Of a DNA stretch of 64,000 nucleotides, positions 16,831 to 26,242 are shown in pieces. This DNA is from Methylocystis sp. L43 (GTDB taxonomy: Bacteria; Pseudomonadota; Alphaproteobacteria; Rhizobiales; Beijerinckiaceae). The position numbers and the translations under genes were made by a program. Where the stretch lies: NCBI RefSeq assembly GCF_015709525.1, contig NZ_JADNRA010000033.1, forward strand, positions 1 through 64,000. The letters run 5' to 3'. The notes below the pieces were generated by a model. The model made no database searches. It saw only the letters and a list, made by a program, of their open reading frames with translations, and was not told the DNA's origin. How positions within the stretch are numbered: position 1 is the stretch's first letter; each line of letters starts with the position of its first letter.

Positions 16831-19800
16831 ATGAAATTCGAGCGCCTGCGCCTTCTGGGCTTCAAGAGCTTCTGCGAGCCGACCGATTTCCTCATCGAGC
16901 CGGGCTTGACCGGCGTCGTCGGCCCCAATGGCTGCGGCAAGTCGAATCTCGTCGAAGCCCTGCGCTGGGTGATGGGCGAAAACTCCTATAAAAACATGCG
17001 CGCGTCCGGGATGGACGACGTGATTTTCTCGGGCGGCGGCTCGCGCCCGGCGCGCAATCTCGCCGAGGTCGGGCTGGTTCTCGACAATTCGTCGCGCACC
17101 GCGCCGGCGGCCTTCAACGACGCCGACGCGATCGAGGTCACGCGCCGAATCGAGCGCGAGCAGGGCTCGACCTACCGGATCAACGGCCGCGAGGTGCGCG
17201 CCCGCGACGTGCAGCTTCTCTTCGCCGACGCCGCCACCGGCGCGCGCTCGCCTTCGCTCGTGCGCCAGGGCCAGATCGGCGAGATCATTTCGGCGAAGCC
17301 GCAGGCGCGCCGCCGCATCCTTGAAGACGCCGCCGGCGTCGCCGGGCTGCATTCGCGCCGGCACGAAGCTGAGCTGCGTCTGAACGCCGCGTCGGAAAAT
17401 CTCACGCGCCTCGAAGACGTGTTGAAGCAGGTCGACAGCCAGGCCGACAGCTTGAAGCGGCAGGCGCGCCAGGCCACCAAATACCGCGGGCTCGCGGCGC
17501 AGATCCGCAAGAATGAGGCGCTGGCGGCGCTTCTCGCCTATCAGCTCGCCGCACAGCAGCTGCAGGGCGCCGCCGAGAAGCTCGACGCCGGCCGGCGCAG
17601 CGTGCAGGAGCGGACGCTGGAGCAGGCGGAGGCGGCGAAGTTTCAGGCGGTCGCCGCGCATGAGCTGCCGCCACTGCGCGAGAAGGAGGCCGAGGCCGGC
17701 GCGGCGCTGCATCGGCTTGTCGTCGCGCGTCAGGCGCTCGAGGCCGACGAGCAGCGCGCCAAGCAGCGAATCGCCGAGCTGCAGCGGCATATCGAGCAGT
17801 TCGGCCGTGATCTCGAGCGCGAACGCGCGCTGATTCAGGACGCGGCCGAGGTCGCGCAGCGGCTTGAGGACGAGCGCGGCGAGCTGCAAGGCGGCGACGC
17901 CCACGACGCCGGCCGCGAGACTGAGGCGCAAGCGCGGCTGATCGACATCGAAGCGGCGCTGGCGGCGACCGAGGCCGAGCTGGCGAGCGCGCAGGAGCAG
18001 CTCGCCGGCGTCAACGCCAAGCGGTCGGCGCTCGAAGCGGCGCTCCGCGACGAAAATCAGCGGGTCGCGCGCTTCGAGGCGGAGCTGACCCGCATCGAGA
18101 CGGAATTTGCGCTGATCGCCGGGCAGGGCGGCGGCGCCGACGAGGTCGAGCGTCTCGCCCAGGCGTTTGAACAGGCGGCGCAGGACGCGCGCGCCGCCGA
18201 AGAAGCGACGCAGGAGACCGAGGCCGCCACGCGGCGGGCGCGCGACGCCGAGGCCGCCGCCCGCACGCCGCTGGAGCCGGCGGCGCTGCGCGCCCAGCAG
18301 CTTGAGACCGAAATCCGCACGCTCGAACATTTGCTGCAAACCGGCTCCGGCGGCCTCTGGGCGCCGGTCGTCGAGAGCATGACCGTCGAAAAAGGCTATG
18401 AGACCGCGCTGGGCGCCGCGCTCGGCGACGATCTTGACGCCTCGGCCGACGATTCAGCGCCGGCGCATTGGTCGGTGACGCCCGGGGAGGGCGATCCGGC
18501 TTTGCCCAATGGCGTGCGCGCGCTCGCCGCGCTTGTGGACGCGCCGCCGGCGCTGCGCCGTCGGCTCGCGCAGATCGGCGTCGTGCTGCGCACCGAGGGC
18601 GAGAGCCTGCGCAAGCTTCTAAAGCCCGGCCAGCGGCTCGTCTCCAAAGAAGGCGATCTGTGGCGCTGGGACGGCTTCACCCAGGCCGCCGAGGCGCCGA
18701 CCGCCGCCGCGCGCCGCCTCGCCGAGAAGAACCGGCTCGCCGATCTGCGCGTCGAAGCCGCCGCCGCGCGCACCGCCGCCGATGCGCTGACGCAAGCCCT
18801 GAACGCCGCGCGCGAGGCCGCGCGAGCGGCCGCCCAGGCCGAAGCGGAGGCGCGCGACGCGCATCGCCGCGCCCGCGTCCGCCTGGAGGAAGCGCGCGAA
18901 CGCCATTCGACGGCGGAGCGCCGTCAGGCGCAGATCGCCCAGCGCCTGTCGGCGCTGCAGGAAGCCAAGGCGCGGACGCTCGCGAATCGCGACGAGGCCG
19001 CGCAGAAGCGTGCAAGCGTGACGCAGGCGCTCGACCAGCTTGAGGAGCCGGCCTTTCTCGCCGGCGCTTTGGAGAATTTGCGCGGCCGCGCCATGGCCGA
19101 GCGCGCACAGGCCGGCGAGGCGCGGGCCGCGGTCGCCTCCCTGCGCCACGAAAGAGCGGCGCGCGCGTCGCGGCTCGCGGCGATCGCGCGCGAAACTTCG
19201 TCATGGGCGGAGCGGCGCGATCGTGCGCAGGACCGCATCGGCGAGCTGGAAGAGCGGCTGGCGACGGCGCAAGAGGAAAACGCGCGCTTAGGCGACGCGC
19301 CCGACGCCTTCATCGGCCAGCGCCGCGCGCTGATGAACGCCCTCGAAGAGGCCGAGGCGGCGCGCCGCGATGCATCCGACGCGCGCGCCAGCGCCGAAAC
19401 GCGGCTCGCCGACGGCGACCGCGCCGCCCGCGCCGCCCTCGAGGCGATGAGCGCCGCGCGCGAAGAAATGGCGCGCAGCGAGGCGCAGCTCGAGGCCGCG
19501 CGCCAGCGCGTCGCCGACGTCGAGCGCGCCATCGCGCATGATCTTGAATCGACGCCGCAAGCGCTCGCCCAGCTCGCCGAGGTCAAAGACGGCGACGATC
19601 TGCCGGAGATTGCGGACATCGAACGGCGGCTGGAGAATTTGCGCGCCGACCGCGAACGGCTCGGCGCCGTCAATCTGCGCGCCGAGGACGAACTCACCGA
19701 GGTCGAGACGCAGCGCGAAAAGATGATCGCCGAGCGCGACGATCTTTCGGAGGCGATCAAGAAATTGCGCGCCGCGATCGCGAGTCTCAACAAGGAGGGG

Positions 19801-20286
19801 CGCGAGCGCATGCTCGCCGCCTTCGACAAGGTCAACGCGCACTTCAAGGAGCTGTTCACGCTGCTGTTCGACGGCGGCGCGGCGGAATTGCAGCTCGTCG
19901 AAAGCGACGATCCGCTTGAGGCTGGCCTCGACATTCTCGCGCGCCCACCCGGCAAGAAGCCGACGACGATGACGCTGCTTTCCGGCGGCGAGCAGGCGCT
20001 GACCGCCATGTCGTTGATTTTCGCGGTCTTCCTCACCAATCCATCGCCGATCTGCGTGCTCGACGAGGTCGACGCGCCGCTCGACGACAGCAATGTCGAG
20101 CGTTTCTGCGATCTCCTCGAGGAGATGCGCAAGAAGACCGACACGCGCTTCGTCACCATCACCCATAATCCGATCACCATGGCGCGCATGGACCGGCTGT
20201 TCGGCGTGACGCAAGCCGAGCGCGGCATCTCGCAGCTCGTCTCGGTCGATCTGGAGCAGGCGGAAAAGTTCGCGCTGGCGAGTTGA
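16831..20286 (+). CDS. smc: Chromosome partition protein SMC
   Basis: A 1151-residue SMC ATPase that organises and segregates chromosomes with ScpAB. Walker A is GPNGCGKSN (31-39). Long Ala/Glu/Arg-rich coiled coils flank a hinge near 505-605. The ABC signature LLSGGEQAL lies near 1050 and Walker B ICVLDEVDAPLDD near 1073, followed by the ITHNP H-loop. Length is typical for Alphaproteobacteria. The neighbours are not its usual partners, and the upstream gap is full of palindromic repeats. Confidence 0.97.
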   Translation: MKFERLRLLGFKSFCEPTDFLIEPGLTGVVGPNGCGKSNLVEALRWVMGENSYKNMRASGMDDVIFSGGGSRPARNLAEVGLVLDNSSRTAPAAFNDADAIEVTRRIEREQGSTYRINGREVRARDVQLLFADAATGARSPSLVRQGQIGEIISAKPQARRRILEDAAGVAGLHSRRHEAELRLNAASENLTRLEDVLKQVDSQADSLKRQARQATKYRGLAAQIRKNEALAALLAYQLAAQQLQGAAEKLDAGRRSVQERTLEQAEAAKFQAVAAHELPPLREKEAEAGAALHRLVVARQALEADEQRAKQRIAELQRHIEQFGRDLERERALIQDAAEVAQRLEDERGELQGGDAHDAGRETEAQARLIDIEAALAATEAELASAQEQLAGVNAKRSALEAALRDENQRVARFEAELTRIETEFALIAGQGGGADEVERLAQAFEQAAQDARAAEEATQETEAATRRARDAEAAARTPLEPAALRAQQLETEIRTLEHLLQTGSGGLWAPVVESMTVEKGYETALGAALGDDLDASADDSAPAHWSVTPGEGDPALPNGVRALAALVDAPPALRRRLAQIGVVLRTEGESLRKLLKPGQRLVSKEGDLWRWDGFTQAAEAPTAAARRLAEKNRLADLRVEAAAARTAADALTQALNAAREAARAAAQAEAEARDAHRRARVRLEEARERHSTAERRQAQIAQRLSALQEAKARTLANRDEAAQKRASVTQALDQLEEPAFLAGALENLRGRAMAERAQAGEARAAVASLRHERAARASRLAAIARETSSWAERRDRAQDRIGELEERLATAQEENARLGDAPDAFIGQRRALMNALEEAEAARRDASDARASAETRLADGDRAARAALEAMSAAREEMARSEAQLEAARQRVADVERAIAHDLESTPQALAQLAEVKDGDDLPEIADIERRLENLRADRERLGAVNLRAEDELTEVETQREKMIAERDDLSEAIKKLRAAIASLNKEGRERMLAAFDKVNAHFKELFTLLFDGGAAELQLVESDDPLEAGLDILARPPGKKPTTMTLLSGGEQALTAMSLIFAVFLTNPSPICVLDEVDAPLDDSNVERFCDLLEEMRKKTDTRFVTITHNPITMARMDRLFGVTQAERGISQLVSVDLEQAEKFALAS

Positions 20287-20396
20287 GGATTTGAGATCGT
20301 TCTAGGCGCCCTAAATGTCGCGGACGAGGACGCGCTTGGCCTCTGCTTGGGCGCGAACGCGTGACGCCCAATTTCGGTTGATCTGTTCGCAACGCC

Positions 20397-20503
20397 GTCA
20401 TTCCCGGCAGGCCGAAGGCCTGACCGGGAATCCAGAGCCGATCCAGAAATGCTGGTTTTGCTTCTGGATTCCCGATCGCGCGCAAGACGCGCGTCGAGAA
20501 TGA
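20397..20503. repeat. Dispersed palindromic repeat, family C
   Basis: CATTCCCGGCAGGCCGAAGG...GACCGGGAATCCAG followed by CTGGATTCCCGATC...GCGCGTCGAGAATGAC. It makes nested hairpins. A second copy in the same orientation is at 54892. Confidence 0.7.
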
Positions 20504-20549
20504 CCTGCGAGCGGTTTGAACAAAAATCGAATGATCGGACGACGCTGAC

Positions 20550-21563
20550 ATGACCAGAAGCGAATTTGTTCTGCGCTCGGCGATTTTCGTTTCGCTTGCC
20601 CTGGCGCCGTTTCTCATCTGGCTGCTCTTCGACGTCATCGTCCTTGCGACAGGCGCGGTGCTCGTCGCAACGCTCATTCATCTCGTCGCAACGCCGTTTC
20701 TCAAGCTCCGCCTGCCGCGCGGCGTGGCGCTCACGCTTTCGGGCCTGCTGATCGCCTCGATCATCGGTGGGACCTTCTATCTCTTCGGCCGTACGATGGC
20801 TGGCGAGTTTCACGACGTGTTGCGCCGCGCCGAGCAGACGGCGGACGCGATCTCGCTCGAAATCACCCGATCAGGACTCTCCGACTATCTGCCGTCCTCC
20901 TTCGGCGAAAATATTTCGCTGTCCGGTCTGATCGGACGTTCGTTCACCGTCAGCATCGAGGCCGTTCTTGGCGGACTCGTGGCTTTTTTCGCCGGTGTCT
21001 TCATCGCGAGCGAACCGGCGCTCTACAGCGAAGGCTTCACGCTGCTGTTTGCGCCGCGCTGGCGCAATAGAGCGCGCGAAACGCTCGGTCACGTCTCCAC
21101 CGCGCTGCGCCGCTGGCTGCTCGGTCAGATGATTGAAATGGTCACGATGGGCGTCATGGCCCGCGTGGCGGTCTGGCTCATCGGCCTGCCTTCGCCTTTC
21201 GCGCTTGGCGCCATATCGGGGCTCTCGGAATTCATCCCCTATATCGGGCCGATTCTGGCGATCTTTCCCTCAGTGGCGGTCGCGGCGACGATCGGCCCCT
21301 ATACGATGCTTTGGACGATCCTCGCCTATCTCGCCATTCATCAGCTCGACGGCAACATGATCATGCCGCTCATCCAGCGGCAATTGGTGCGCGTGCCGCC
21401 GGCGCTCATGCTGATTTCGATCGCGCTGTTCGGCACGCTGTTCGGATTGGGCGCCACGATCTTCGCCGCGCCGCTGACGGTGGTCATCTATGTCGCGGTG
21501 ATCAAGCTCTATGTGCGAGATACGCTGGGCGAGTCGACGACGCTGCCGGGGGAGAAAGCGTAA
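20550..21563 (+). CDS. AI-2E family transporter (inner-membrane permease)
   Basis: A 337-residue polytopic membrane protein of the AI-2 exporter/TqsA-like superfamily. Paired N-terminal helices (about 10-85), a central amphipathic region (about 90-135), then helices with the family motif GALSGLSEFIPYIGP-like (seen as GAISGLSEFIPYIGP) and a C-terminal HQLDGNMIMPLIQ segment. The transported substrate is unknown; the family also includes Na+/H+ antiporters. Alone in its orientation. Confidence 0.88.
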   Translation: MTRSEFVLRSAIFVSLALAPFLIWLLFDVIVLATGAVLVATLIHLVATPFLKLRLPRGVALTLSGLLIASIIGGTFYLFGRTMAGEFHDVLRRAEQTADAISLEITRSGLSDYLPSSFGENISLSGLIGRSFTVSIEAVLGGLVAFFAGVFIASEPALYSEGFTLLFAPRWRNRARETLGHVSTALRRWLLGQMIEMVTMGVMARVAVWLIGLPSPFALGAISGLSEFIPYIGPILAIFPSVAVAATIGPYTMLWTILAYLAIHQLDGNMIMPLIQRQLVRVPPALMLISIALFGTLFGLGATIFAAPLTVVIYVAVIKLYVRDTLGESTTLPGEKA

Positions 21564-21612
21564 CACCCTCCCCTTGAGGGGGAGGGTCGCGCCGAAGGCG
21601 CGGGGTGGGGTG
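21564..21612 (+). repeat. Dispersed repeat, family D (left copy of an inverted pair)
   Basis: CACCCTCCCCTTGAGGGGGAGGGT, a GCGCC-GAA-GGCGC hairpin and GGGGTGGGGTG. The copy at 21685 is the inverted counterpart. Together they fill most of 21564-21867; the 70 bases between them are AT-richer and hold no gene. Confidence 0.7.
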
Positions 21613-21684
21613 AAGCCCTTCTCCGATGATTGCTTATGGCGCGCGCCAATTTAGTGCGCTTTATTTTATGCATTTATCCGTAAG

Positions 21685-21739
21685 CCACCCCACCCCGAAA
21701 CGCTTCGCGTTTCGACCCTCCCCCTCGAGGGGAGGGTGG
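21685..21739 (-). repeat. Dispersed repeat, family D (right copy of an inverted pair)
   Basis: CCACCCCACCCCGAAACGC-TTC-GCGTTTCGACCCTCCCCCTCGAGGGGAGGGTGG carries the same parts as 21564-21612 in reverse orientation. It lies after the stop of the bacteriophytochrome gene. Confidence 0.7.
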
Positions 21740-21867
21740 AGATCGTCGTCGGTGGCGATCAAATTGAAAAGAGCCGCCCGCGCATCGACGGACGCCAGCG
21801 AAACCACATGTGGTCACGAGCTGCCCGAACGAAAACAGCGCCGCCCGAGCAGGCCCCACACCCTATC

Positions 21868-24453
21868 TCAATTGCCGGGTCTTGGCGTTAAAGCCCTGGA
21901 CAGCGTCTCCAATAATCGTTGGTCCGAGTAGGGCTTGTTGACCACGGGTATGGCGGCGAATCGGGCAGGAATGAGCATATCGGTGTCGTAAGCGGTCGTG
22001 AAAACGAACGGCCTCCCCGCATCCTTCAACGCGTCTGCGATCGGCCAAGCTGGCTCGCCGTTGAGATCGATATCTAGCAGAGCGACATCGAAATTTTCGA
22101 CGTCGAGCGCGCGTAAAGACTCTCGAATCATTCCGAAGGGTCCGACCGGGACCATTTTATGCATGCGAAGCAGTTCGCACACATTCAGCGCCACTAGACC
22201 GGAGTCTTCAACAACAAGCACGCGCGCGTTGTCGCACGCTGCGAGGGTCGCGGGCGCGACGTGCACGCCTTTCTTCTTGTCGAGCGGCTCATCTCGCCGC
22301 GCGATCTGAGTGAGCGGCATCGACAAGCGACATTCCACGCCCTCGGGGTCGAACGTAAGCTCGACGGCGCCCTGTAGATCGAGCGCGATGGCCTTGCCGA
22401 GCAGCACCCGTCCAAAGCCCTTTTTGGTGGGCGGTGTAACGCGCGGGCCGCCACTCTCCTTCCATGTAATGACAAAAGACTCCGCCGGGCTGTTCTCTTC
22501 GGCGCCCCAGTCGATGCTGACGAGCCCGCCCGGGATCGAGAGAGATCCATACTTCTGCGCATTCGTGGCGAGTTCGTGAATGGCAAGGCTGATGGCGAGC
22601 GCCGCCTTTGGTTTGAGCACCACAGGGTCGCCTGTGACCCGGCAACAATCCGAAGGAAGAGTCTCGAGCTCCGATTCGACCAATGCCTTGATGGACACTC
22701 CTTCCCACCTGCTTTCGGTCAAGAGAGTTTGCATCCGCGCCATGGAGAACAGCCGATTTTGCAAATCCTCCTGAAACGCTTCGAGCGAGACCGCCGACCG
22801 TGACGTGAATCGAACGAGCGACTGGATGACGGCGATCGTGTTTTTCACCCGATGGTCGAGTTCGGCCATCAACATGTCTTGACGGGCTTTCGCTGCATGA
22901 CGCTCCCGCAAAGCTTCATCGAGCGTGCGAAGAATAACCTCCATAATCGATGTGCGCAGCGCCTTGGCGGATTCCACTTCCCTTCCGGTCCAAGGCTCCG
23001 ACTTCAGGCGCACCATTTGTTCCCAGGCCGTGAAGGAGGCGCGGGGCGACAGCGTCTCGCCATCGGACGAGGGCTGAACGGGCTTTTCCGGGTTTCCAGC
23101 CCATTTCACGATTTCCGTGACTTCCGGTCTGAACCAGATCACGTAATCCCTTGGCGTCCGCGAAACGGATATCGCGAGCACCCCGGAGCCGACCTGACGA
23201 AAGTCTTCTGCTGGCGCAAACAGCACAGCAAGAGATTCGCTGACGAAAACGCCATCTTGCCCATTGGCGTCGAGCCAATGGATCAGCGACATAATCTGCT
23301 TTTCAGAAGGCACGTCGCCAATGCTCGTCAATTTTTCATCGACAAAGATCGCGCAACCATTCGCTGGGATGAGATCCAACAGATTCGGCGGACTGGAAAT
23401 CAGCGCGTCGTTGAAGCCTTTTCGCGCCATCGATGTGACAATCGCGCGCTCGATCTCTCCAGCTTTCACGCGCGCTCCCGCCAGCTCTGATGCGATCTTC
23501 TCCTGGAGCTGAAGGGAAGCGACTTGCGAAAACAATTCGCAGGCTGCGCGCAACCGCGTGTCTAAAAAATGCGGGGAGTAGTCATGGCAGGCGATCAAGC
23601 CCCACAACTCCCCGTCGATCACGATTGACATTGACATGGAAGCCTGCACGCCCATGTTCTTCAAATACTGGACATGGATGGGCGAGACGCTGCGCAGAAC
23701 GCTGTGGCTCAAATCGAGCGGCCGGCCGGTTTTCGGGTTGTCAGCCGGAATGAGCGGCGCTGGCGTGTAATCTACGTCGGGAATCAATCGCAACCAATTG
23801 GCGACATAAAGCCGTCGCGCCTGCTGCGGAACATCAGACGCAGGATATCGAAGCCCGAGAAACGAGTCGACGCCTTCGGCGCGCGACTCCGCAATAACGC
23901 TTCCCGACCCGTCTTGCAGAAATTGATAGACCATCACGCGGTCGAAGCCGGTGGCTTTGAAAACTTCTTCGGCCACGGATGAGACGAACTTCGAAATCGT
24001 CTCCGTTGCGGTGCAGTTGGCGATCATGCGCTGCACGAGCGCTAAAGGCTCGCGCTCGAACCCCGAGCGCTGCGGCTCGAGTTCAATGATGATCAATCCC
24101 TCGGAGATATGCACGACGCCATCGAGCGCCATTCGCGAAACGCCAATAGACGTCTCGAACACCAGCAGAGGACGTGGAATGACGATCGCTTCGTCGATGA
24201 GTCGGCAGAGTTTGGTCGCCGCAACCGAGCCGAGGCGTGCCTCCAAACTCTGGCCGAGCAACGCGTCAGGTGGCGCGCCGAAAAGCCCCATTGTGTCGCC
24301 TGCGACCTGGACGACGGTCATCTGATCAGGGTCGAGCGCGAGCAAAACTCCATGCGGCTGGATCGCGCCGGATATGTGGATGGGTTCTCTATCGCAAGCT
24401 GAAAGATCCATAGCCGTCCGCCCAATAAATTGTGGCATAGGCCGCACTTTCAT
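21868..24453 (-). CDS. Bacteriophytochrome hybrid kinase (PAS-GAF-PHY-HWE-REC)
   Basis: An 861-residue red/far-red photoreceptor kinase. The PAS region has CDREPIHISGAIQPHG with Cys20, the biliverdin-attachment position. GAF (about 140-310) has RYPASDVPQQAR and HVQYLKNMGVQASM. PHY is about 325-500. The kinase is HWE type: LDHRVKNTIAVIQSL has the phosphoacceptor His near 540 and HELATNAQKYGSLS the N box near 635. A C-terminal receiver domain (about 735-855) has the phospho-Asp in ALLDIDLNGE. Start at 24453 or possibly 24411 (closer ribosome-binding purines). Light-regulated output partner unknown. Confidence 0.93.
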   Translation of the reverse strand: MKVRPMPQFIGRTAMDLSACDREPIHISGAIQPHGVLLALDPDQMTVVQVAGDTMGLFGAPPDALLGQSLEARLGSVAATKLCRLIDEAIVIPRPLLVFETSIGVSRMALDGVVHISEGLIIIELEPQRSGFEREPLALVQRMIANCTATETISKFVSSVAEEVFKATGFDRVMVYQFLQDGSGSVIAESRAEGVDSFLGLRYPASDVPQQARRLYVANWLRLIPDVDYTPAPLIPADNPKTGRPLDLSHSVLRSVSPIHVQYLKNMGVQASMSMSIVIDGELWGLIACHDYSPHFLDTRLRAACELFSQVASLQLQEKIASELAGARVKAGEIERAIVTSMARKGFNDALISSPPNLLDLIPANGCAIFVDEKLTSIGDVPSEKQIMSLIHWLDANGQDGVFVSESLAVLFAPAEDFRQVGSGVLAISVSRTPRDYVIWFRPEVTEIVKWAGNPEKPVQPSSDGETLSPRASFTAWEQMVRLKSEPWTGREVESAKALRTSIMEVILRTLDEALRERHAAKARQDMLMAELDHRVKNTIAVIQSLVRFTSRSAVSLEAFQEDLQNRLFSMARMQTLLTESRWEGVSIKALVESELETLPSDCCRVTGDPVVLKPKAALAISLAIHELATNAQKYGSLSIPGGLVSIDWGAEENSPAESFVITWKESGGPRVTPPTKKGFGRVLLGKAIALDLQGAVELTFDPEGVECRLSMPLTQIARRDEPLDKKKGVHVAPATLAACDNARVLVVEDSGLVALNVCELLRMHKMVPVGPFGMIRESLRALDVENFDVALLDIDLNGEPAWPIADALKDAGRPFVFTTAYDTDMLIPARFAAIPVVNKPYSDQRLLETLSRALTPRPGN

Positions 24454-24686
24454 GAGGTCTTTGCGCGCGCAACTTAGCCGTTGGGGCGCACCCGGTCTAC
24501 AGCAATAAAGTGAATTCCCAAGAGTTTGTCGCCAAATCAGCTTTTGTGCGCTTTCTTTTCTTTGCCAAGCCGCAGACAGTCGTCGACTGCGTTGCGGTGA
24601 CCCCGTCCTCTACTCGCGATATTTTCCTCCGGCCTTTTCTCCGAAGTTGTCTTTCAGTCGTTGCAATTGACTTGCAAGAACCGTTC

Positions 24687-25376
24687 ATGGATTGGCGCGC
24701 GCCGGTAATGGATTATTGCGAAAGGCAGAGTTCGGCCTTCTGGGCGGAGCCGGCGAATGCGCTCAGCAATTTCGCCTTCGTCCTCGCGGCAGCATCCGCT
24801 TTCCTTCTTTGGCGCAGGCGGGGCGGGGCGGATTATCCTGCGCTCGCGCTCATCATCGTCACGGCGTCGGTCGGCGTCGGCAGCTTCATCTTCCATACCG
24901 TCGCGACGCGCGGCGCCATGCTGCTCGACGTCGTTCCGATCGCGATCTTCATCTATGGCTATTTTCTGCTGGCGCTTCGCCGTTACTTCCGTCTGTCGAT
25001 CGTTTGGGCGACGGCGATCACGCTCGGCTTCGCGGCGCTTTCATTTTTTGCAACGACAGTTGACGCGCTGAACGGTTCGGTCGGCTATCTGCCGGCGCTC
25101 GCGGCGCTGGCGATTTTCGCCGCGCTGCTGTGGACGTCGAGGCGCGAGACGGGGCGCACACTTGCCGCCGCCGCGCTGCTTTTCGCAATCTCGCTGGTCT
25201 TTCGAACGATCGACCGCGTGATCTGTCCCGCCTTTCCGCTCGGCGCGCATGTTCTGTGGCATATGCTGAACGCCTGTGTGTTGTGGCTGCTGCTGCGCGC
25301 GGCGATCTTCGTCGGACCGCGCCCGGACGATCAGGCGACCCCGATCCAGAACGCGAATGAGCCGACGGCGGCGTGA
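24687..25376 (+). CDS. Ceramidase-domain (CREST superfamily) membrane protein
   Basis: A 229-residue protein with about seven transmembrane helices, resembling alkaline ceramidase. The metal-site pattern is visible: DYCERQSSAFWAEPANALSN at the N-terminus, GSFIFHT in a middle helix and GAHVLWHMLNA near the end. As a CREST hydrolase it would cleave an amide bond in a lipid; substrate unknown. The ATG at 24687 gives the family-like MDWRAPV start, whereas the frame open to 24510 does not. Its 3' end overlaps the convergent gene at 25331 by 46 bases. Confidence 0.8.
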   Translation: MDWRAPVMDYCERQSSAFWAEPANALSNFAFVLAAASAFLLWRRRGGADYPALALIIVTASVGVGSFIFHTVATRGAMLLDVVPIAIFIYGYFLLALRRYFRLSIVWATAITLGFAALSFFATTVDALNGSVGYLPALAALAIFAALLWTSRRETGRTLAAAALLFAISLVFRTIDRVICPAFPLGAHVLWHMLNACVLWLLLRAAIFVGPRPDDQATPIQNANEPTAA

Positions 25377-25930
25377 GAGGCGGTCAGCGGCCAGACGTTG
25401 CGCGTGAAAAGATACGCCGTGCTCCACGCGACGCCGGCCAGAAAGGTGTTGGCGAGCAGGACGGGATCGCCATAGGCCCCGTGCATCAGCGAAAAAACCG
25501 CCGAGGAGAACAGCACGTAATTGCGTCCGCTCATCTGCAGCCGATCGGCGATCAGCTTGGGGACCGAGCGGCAGACGACCTCTTGGCAGGGGCTCGAGAC
25601 GAGCACATAGAAGGGCGCGAAGGCGACCCAGTTCGGCTCAGCGGCCGAGTGGTTCAGGAACTGCGACTCGATGACGATTCCCGTCAGAAGAAGGCAGGTC
25701 AGCGCGCCGCAAATGAGCCAGGCGCGACCGCCTCTTGGCGCGCCCAGACCGAGTTCAGCGAAGGAATATCCGCCGAGCACGCAGGCCGCGATGCAAAGGC
25801 CGGAAACGGCGAGCAGCGCTTCGAAGCGGATTTGGAATGAGAGCGCGCCGCCCGCGATCGCGAGGCTCGGCGCGAGCAGCAAAAGCACGAAGCCGATCAG
25901 CGGCGCCAGGGATCGCAAGGGAAGCGTCAT
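25331..25930 (-). CDS. CPBP-like intramembrane protease-family protein
   Basis: A 199-residue polytopic membrane protein resembling the CPBP/Abi family. The usual EExxxR motif reads QEVVCR (in SSPCQEVVCRSV), so the first glutamate is Gln. The second motif has His in FSLMHGAYG and the third in LTASHAAVGSF. Loss of one Glu may impair metalloprotease activity or be a subfamily variant. It overlaps the ceramidase gene tail-to-tail. Confidence 0.65.
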   Translation of the reverse strand: MTLPLRSLAPLIGFVLLLLAPSLAIAGGALSFQIRFEALLAVSGLCIAACVLGGYSFAELGLGAPRGGRAWLICGALTCLLLTGIVIESQFLNHSAAEPNWVAFAPFYVLVSSPCQEVVCRSVPKLIADRLQMSGRNYVLFSSAVFSLMHGAYGDPVLLANTFLAGVAWSTAYLFTRNVWPLTASHAAVGSFAFWIGVA

Positions 25931-26076
25931 AAAAGCGTAACAGACTTCCCTCTGTCACAGTTCCGTGCGCCCGAGCTCCGGCAAATTGACGCGCCGCGGC
26001 GCCTCGTTGGAGAGCAGATGGGTCCGCTCCGACAAACATGCTTTTATTTCAGTCTGTTATGTTATCTAACCTCGCC

Positions 26077-26105
26077 TTGACTAAATGAAAGACCGGAAAT
26101 ATGTT
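26077..26105 (+). promoter_or_regulatory. Sigma-70-like promoter of the F0 ATP synthase operon
   Basis: TTGACT at 26077-26082 and TATGTT at 26100-26105 are 17 bases apart, about 140 bases upstream of atpI and in an AT-richer patch of the 25931-26242 gap. I see no other feature in that gap. Confidence 0.55.
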
Positions 26106-26242
26106 GCGCGCGGCTCGAAAGGATTGGCCGCAAAGCCGAGAATTTCGCGCCGTCTCCCGAACGGTTCGACTTTTCCGTCGCGCGGCGTCGCGCCATCGTT
26201 CAATTTTTGCGTGTGGCGCAATCTGCGAGGCGAACAACGCCG

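Noticed and set aside
16528-18339. Long minus-strand frame opposite smc (603 codons)
   Set aside because: Antisense shadow caused by high GC at third codon positions; the plus-strand SMC is unambiguous.
18924-20813. Ser/Arg-rich minus-strand frame opposite the smc 3' half
   Set aside because: Low-complexity antisense translation of coiled-coil coding DNA.
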